Assembly (NCBI GenBank): GCA_003524565.1
Contig: DQGU01000123.1
Location: 1-7,530 of the forward strand
Length of the DNA: 7,530 nt
Direction of reading: 5' to 3'
Source: Rhodospirillaceae bacterium
GTDB taxonomy: Bacteria; Pseudomonadota; Alphaproteobacteria; Micavibrionales; UBA2020
A model generated the notes under the pieces. The model was not told where the DNA came from. It made no database searches and was given only the letters and a program-made list of their open reading frames with translations. A program made the position numbers and the translations under genes. Of this stretch, positions 4,562 to 7,530 are shown in pieces (position 1 is the stretch's first letter; every line of letters begins with the position of its first letter).

Positions 4562-5943
4562 TACGCGCCCTGTGGTTTCTGGCGCGCCTTGGCTTGCTTG
4601 TTGCCGCCGTCGGCTGGCTGGCGGCACGGCCGGGCTGGATGACGATTGACTGGCTTGGCTACCGCATTGAACTGGCCGTGGGCTTTGCCTCCGCCGTTTT
4701 GTTTGTTTTTGTGCTGGGCGTTATTTTTATCGACCGCATCTGGCGCGGCTTTGCCGTTCTGCCCGCAACGCTGCGCCGTTACCGCTATACCGTGCGCCGC
4801 GAAAAAGGCTACCGCGCGCTTACCTCCGGCCTTGTCGCCATCGCCGCAGGCGACGGGGTGGGGGCGGAGAAATATGCCCGCAAGGCAGAGGCGCTGATAC
4901 CCAAAACGCCGCTGACCAAACTTTTGACCGCGCAAACGGCGCTGCTGGCCGGCAACGTGCCGAAGGCGCGGCGCGAATTCACCGACCTGCTGGAAGATGG
5001 CGAGGCCGCATTTTTCGGCCTGCGCGGGCTTTTGACCCAGACGCTGAAAGAAGGCAGCTATGCCGAGGCGCAAACCCTGATACGCAAAGCCGAAAAACTT
5101 CAGCCCAAGCGCAGCTGGGTCGTGCGCACCCGCTTTGACATCGAAGCGCGCAACAAAAGCTGGCCGGAGGCGCTGGAGGTTCTTAAAAAAGCCGAAAAGA
5201 TGCGTCTGTTCGATGCGGTGACCGCCCGCCGCCACCGTCAGGCCATCATGACGGCGCAGGCGATGGAAAACGAAAAACAGGGATTCCTGACCATCGCCGC
5301 CAAACAGGCCGCGCGCGCCGTATCGCTGGATGCCGGCTTTGCCCCCGCCGCGCTTTTGCTGTCGGATATTTATAGCCGCCTTGGCAAGGCGCGCGCCGCG
5401 CATAAAACGCTGGAGCGCGCATGGAAAGCGCAGCCCCACCCCGCCATCGCCGCGCAATGGATGCGCCAGATGCCGCAGGGTAAAAAAGAGCCCTCCGTTT
5501 ACGATACCGGCCGCGATGCGTACCAATGGGCGCGCCGCCTGTCTGATTTGAACGCGCCGCATACGGCAAGCCAGCGGCTGGCCGGTCACTACGCGCTTGA
5601 AGCCAGCCTTTGGAAAGAAGCGCGCGAGCGGCTTTTGGCCGCCAATGATTTCCGCGCCCTTGCACGGCTGGAGCGCGCCGAAACCGGCAACGAAGCCAAG
5701 GCGCGCGAATGGCTGGAGCATGCCGAAAATTACCCGCCGGAGCCCAAATGGGTGTGCGGCGATTGCGGCTTTATCGCGGCTGCGTGGGGCGCGCTCTGCC
5801 CGCATTGCGCGGGGTTCGACACGCTGGCATGGGTGACACCGCGCCTTGAAACGCATATCCCGCAAATAACATCCGCCGCGCCGCTGGGGGATGACATCAT
5901 CGCCGCGCCCGCCATCGGTCTTGGCGCACAAAAATCGGCCTGA
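4558..5943 (+). CDS. hemY: HemY-type inner membrane TPR protein of the heme cluster
   Basis: This is the tetratricopeptide HemY of proteobacterial hem operons, a membrane protein linked to late heme synthesis by genetics but without an established reaction; it is not the HemY protoporphyrinogen oxidase of Bacillus. The 461-residue product has two membrane helices at about residues 4-23 and 39-59, followed by the basic segment RRYRYTVRREKGY. TPR-like helix pairs run from about 85 to 390 (for example EKYARKAEALIPKTPLTKLL and YAEAQTLIRKAEKLQP). A C-terminal zinc-ribbon-like pair, C400xxC403 and C414xxC417 in WVCGDCG and CPHCAGFDTLAW, is typical of alphaproteobacterial members. The ATG at 4558 is preceded by GGAG at 9 bases and overlaps a 7-codon leader. 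Its TGA overlaps the next gene's ATG by one base, so the downstream gene is probably coupled to it. Confidence 0.93.
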   Translation: MIRALWFLARLGLLVAAVGWLAARPGWMTIDWLGYRIELAVGFASAVLFVFVLGVIFIDRIWRGFAVLPATLRRYRYTVRREKGYRALTSGLVAIAAGDGVGAEKYARKAEALIPKTPLTKLLTAQTALLAGNVPKARREFTDLLEDGEAAFFGLRGLLTQTLKEGSYAEAQTLIRKAEKLQPKRSWVVRTRFDIEARNKSWPEALEVLKKAEKMRLFDAVTARRHRQAIMTAQAMENEKQGFLTIAAKQAARAVSLDAGFAPAALLLSDIYSRLGKARAAHKTLERAWKAQPHPAIAAQWMRQMPQGKKEPSVYDTGRDAYQWARRLSDLNAPHTASQRLAGHYALEASLWKEARERLLAANDFRALARLERAETGNEAKAREWLEHAENYPPEPKWVCGDCGFIAAAWGALCPHCAGFDTLAWVTPRLETHIPQITSAAPLGDDIIAAPAIGLGAQKSA

Positions 5944-6296
5944 TGCCGCAAATGTCGCAAACAAAACAGGAAATCATCGGCTGGGCGCTGCTTGTGGCCG
6001 CGCTCTGCGCCTGCCTTGGCATCGGCGGGGTTTTCACAGCGCGCTATTTACCCGCCGCATTGGGGGTTCAAATGGACGCCCCCGTCGGGAGCGTGAGCGC
6101 CCTTCTGGGTTTTCTTTTTTGCGCGCTGGTTGTTATCGTTTTTCTGGTTTATCTCGCCGTTATTATCTGGATGCTGGCGGGGCGTCTGTTTTTGCCGCGC
6201 GCGGTCATGCACCGCATCATGACGGCCGGGCCGACGACGCGTTTCGACCGCTGGCTTTTTGACAAGCTTTACCCGCAAGTACCGCACCAGCGATGA
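5943..6296 (+). CDS. Small two-helix membrane protein, function unknown
   Basis: The 117-residue product has two strongly hydrophobic segments, at about residues 11-33 and 53-79, with a short loop containing Asp45 between them. A polar C-terminal tail of about 38 residues follows, including TTRFDRWLFDKLYP. Both ends probably face the cytoplasm. I do not recognise a named family. The start ATG overlaps the hemY stop (TGATG); an alternative ATG lies at 5952, three codons in. The stop overlaps the next gene's start (ATGA at 6293-6296). This tight packing indicates one translationally coupled set with hemY and the kinase-like gene, and suggests a membrane role connected with HemY, though that is inference. 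Confidence 0.82.
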   Translation: MPQMSQTKQEIIGWALLVAALCACLGIGGVFTARYLPAALGVQMDAPVGSVSALLGFLFCALVVIVFLVYLAVIIWMLAGRLFLPRAVMHRIMTAGPTTRFDRWLFDKLYPQVPHQR

Positions 6297-6781
6297 CAAA
6301 AGCCTGTGTCTATCTCATGCACGGACTGCCTGCATCGGGCAAAACCACCTTTGCGCGCGCGCTGGCGGCGGATAAAAAGGCTCTGCGCTTGAACGGGGAC
6401 GAATATGTGGCCGCGCATTTTAGCGCCGCCGCGCAGGAAGCCGATTGGGACGGCTGTTTCGGCACGGCGATTGCGGCGCTGTGGCTGCAAACGGCGGCCG
6501 CCGTCGCGAATGGACAGGATGTCATTCTCGATTTCGGGTTCTGGACGCGTGAAAACCGCGCCGATGCCCGCGCGCGCATTGCCGCCTTGGGCGCGGATTA
6601 TGTGCATTATTTCATGGATACGCCGGACGATATTATTCTGGCGCGGCTGCAAAAGCGCGAAGGCGAGATTGCCCGCCGCAACGTGGAGAATTTTGAACAC
6701 CTGAAAAAGATATTCGCGCGGCCGGACGCAGCCGAAGGGGCCATATATATCCGCCCCGATACAAAATCGCTTGATGAATAG
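6293..6781 (+). CDS. P-loop kinase-like ATPase (AAA_33 / predicted kinase type)
   Basis: The 162-residue cytoplasmic protein belongs to the small P-loop kinase-like group. Walker A is GLPASGKT (residues 11-18). LNGDEY (33-38) holds the aspartate often found at the start of the acceptor-binding region. DVILDFGFWTREN (76-88) resembles Walker B and the family motif in which an Asp and a Trp-Thr-Arg stretch follow the strand. RLQKREGEIARRNVENF (118-134) supplies the arginine-rich lid. Proteins of this group are usually annotated as AAA family ATPase or predicted kinase, and the substrate is generally unknown. The ATG shares ATGA with the preceding membrane gene, so it is the last member of the hemY unit. 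No terminator-like hairpin follows; it ends 8 bases before the stop of a convergent small gene. Confidence 0.85.
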   Translation: MTKACVYLMHGLPASGKTTFARALAADKKALRLNGDEYVAAHFSAAAQEADWDGCFGTAIAALWLQTAAAVANGQDVILDFGFWTRENRADARARIAALGADYVHYFMDTPDDIILARLQKREGEIARRNVENFEHLKKIFARPDAAEGAIYIRPDTKSLDE

Positions 6782-6789
6782 CGTTTAAA

Positions 6790-6960
6790 TCAGTTTTTGC
6801 CCTTGGGCAGCGTGATGCGGGTAAAGCCGCGTTCGGTCGTAACCTTGTAGAATTCGTCATACTGCGCGCCGGATGACGGCTGGCATACATCGAACATCTG
6901 TTGCTGGATTTCGGCAAGGCGCTCTGCCGCGCCGGCGCTTTGCATGGTGGCTTGTTTCAT
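6790..6960 (-). CDS. 56-residue orphan protein
   Basis: I do not recognise this protein. From the ATG at 6960 it has 56 residues, with no membrane segment or signal peptide. The first half looks helical (AAERLAEIQQQMFDVCQ) and the second half has short strand-like stretches (DEFYKVTTERGFTRITLPKG), with one cysteine. The start is well supported: AAGGGAG lies 8 bases upstream and a TATAAA box about 30 bases upstream. An in-frame ATG at 7002 would add 14 residues but would place the promoter-like TATAAA inside the gene. It converges on the kinase gene and is downstream of the rhomboid gene on the same strand with a gap of 118 bases, probably as a separate unit. It is likely a real small gene because of its start signals. 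Confidence 0.68.
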   Translation of the reverse strand: MKQATMQSAGAAERLAEIQQQMFDVCQPSSGAQYDEFYKVTTERGFTRITLPKGKN

Positions 6961-6988
6961 GGTGATAGCTCCCTTTTCCCGCGCGCAC

Positions 6989-7016
6989 TTTATATCGCGC
7001 ACCGAGCAGGCTCAAG
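6989..7016 (-). promoter_or_regulatory. Candidate promoter of the 56-residue gene
   Basis: On the minus strand CTTGAG (7016-7011) is followed after 16 bases by TATAAA (6994-6989). Transcription would start near 6982, giving a leader of about 22 bases that contains the AAGGGAG ribosome site. The -35 matches alphaproteobacterial CTTGAC at five of six positions; the spacer is slightly short. Confidence 0.4.
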
Positions 7017-7041
7017 CCCCTGAATGTGTTTTTTTATTGCG

Positions 7042-7059
7042 AAGTTGCGGAACTTTTTT
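7042..7059 (+). terminator. Weak hairpin with T-run
   Basis: AAGTT (7042-7046), loop GCGG, AACTT (7051-7055) and four more T bases form a small terminator-like element on the plus strand, where it could stop readthrough from the hemY-kinase unit before it enters the rhomboid gene. The stem is short and AT-rich, so it would be weak. Another run of seven T lies just upstream (7029-7035). No T-run follows a hairpin on the minus strand, so I see no standard terminator for the rhomboid gene. Confidence 0.25.
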
Positions 7060-7078
7060 GCGCGCAAGCTATCAAAAG

Positions 7079-7530
7079 CTATTCAAGCCGGATGCTTTTA
7101 TCGCGCACGATAAGCGGGTAGAGCAAAAGCCCCGCGATAAACCCGCCGACGTGGGATGTCCAGGCGACTTTGCCCTCCGCCCCCGGCATGCCGGTATAGC
7201 CGAACAAAAGCGAGATACCAATCCAGAGCGCAATCAGGAAAGCGAGGCGTTTATACCCCTCCCCGCCCAGCATGCCGGAGCGGAACATCAAAATCAGCAT
7301 CCCGCCGAAAAGCCCGCTGATGCCGCCCGACGCGCCAATCAGCGGCGCGGGGTCTTGCGGCAGCACGGCGAAATGAACCGCCGCACCGATAATGCCGGAG
7401 GCAAAATAAATCACCGCCGCGCGTTTGATGCCGATGGTTTTTTCAAGCGCGCTGCCAAAGGCCATCAGCATGCCGATATTCACCCCGATATGCAGCCAGC
7501 CGCCATGCAAAAACATGTGCGTGACAGGCG
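7079..7530 (-). CDS. Rhomboid family intramembrane serine protease (partial, N-terminus outside window)
   Basis: Rhomboids cleave membrane-anchored substrates within the lipid bilayer using a Ser-His dyad. The visible 149 residues are the C-terminal part. THMFLHGGWLHIGVN matches the segment that begins the second core helix, including its Asn. GASGGISG carries the catalytic serine (codon 7330-7328) and TSHVGGFIAGLL carries the catalytic histidine (codon 7153-7151). Several hydrophobic helices lie between and after these motifs. The reading frame stays open to the right edge, and the ATG at 7516 falls inside the conserved THMFLHGG motif, so the true start lies beyond the window. The gene ends with TAG at 7079-7081. 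All residues needed for catalysis in the visible part are intact. The substrate cannot be deduced. Confidence 0.94.
   Translation of the reverse strand, partial: PVTHMFLHGGWLHIGVNIGMLMAFGSALEKTIGIKRAAVIYFASGIIGAAVHFAVLPQDPAPLIGASGGISGLFGGMLILMFRSGMLGGEGYKRLAFLIALWIGISLLFGYTGMPGAEGKVAWTSHVGGFIAGLLLYPLIVRDKSIRLE

Noticed and set aside
4450..5964. 504-codon minus-strand frame opposite hemY
   Set aside because: It is antisense to a clear HemY with paired CxxC motifs, and its composition is shadow-like.
6799..6808. GCCCTTGGGC palindrome near the end of the 56-residue gene as a terminator
   Set aside because: It lies inside the coding sequence, has a 2-base loop and is followed by A bases, not T, in the direction of that gene.
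7514..7516. ATG at 7516 as the rhomboid start
   Set aside because: It falls inside the conserved THMFLHGG segment and the frame stays open upstream to the window edge, so it is an internal methionine.
1..7530. CRISPR arrays, tRNA or rRNA genes, insertion sequences, toxin-antitoxin or phage-defence systems
   Set aside because: I found no regularly spaced repeats, cloverleaf, transposase motifs or recognisable toxin pairs. The YdaS-like HTH is internal to the hemD fusion, and the P-loop protein is coupled to hemY and has no antitoxin partner.

Overview
The window looks like a chromosomal housekeeping region of a GC-rich alphaproteobacterium. The gene order hemC, hemD, mitofilin/Mic60-like and hemY, with tsaD divergent from hemC, is characteristic of that class. 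Candidate promoters also resemble the alphaproteobacterial form CTTGAC-N17-CTATAT. I cannot name the species; a Rhodospirillales- or Micavibrio-like lineage is only a guess. I see no insertion sequence, prophage, CRISPR array, tRNA or rRNA.

Layout. Positions 1-620 (minus) hold the N-terminal 206 codons of tsaD (tRNA t6A synthesis), which runs off the left edge. A 218-bp divergent intergenic region leads to hemC (839-1768, plus). A 164-bp structured gap follows, with two inverted repeats, a promoter-like pair and an orphan AAGGAG. Next is one uninterrupted 821-codon gene (1933-4398) that encodes, in order, uroporphyrinogen III synthase (HemD), a small helix-turn-helix domain, an Arg-rich linker, one membrane helix, a short coiled coil, a mitofilin (Mic60)-type C-terminal region and a Gly/Asn-rich tail. 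A good ribosome binding site at 2852-2868 lies inside this gene and could give a separate Mic60-like protein. A hairpin plus T-run (4423-4449) follows. Then come two tiny open frames (23 and 7 codons), the second sharing an ATGA with the start of hemY (4558-5943). hemY, a two-helix membrane protein (5943-6296) and a P-loop kinase-like protein (6293-6781) overlap stop-to-start and probably form one translationally coupled unit. On the minus strand, a 56-residue orphan (6790-6960) converges on the kinase, and a rhomboid protease runs off the right edge (7079-7530).

How the genes work together. HemC makes hydroxymethylbilane and HemD closes it to uroporphyrinogen III; HemY and Mic60-like proteins are membrane partners usually encoded beside them. 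Here HemD is physically joined to the membrane protein, so the second of these steps would be tethered to the cytoplasmic face of the inner membrane. This HemD-HTH-Mic60 fusion, with its possible internal start, is the most notable feature of the window.
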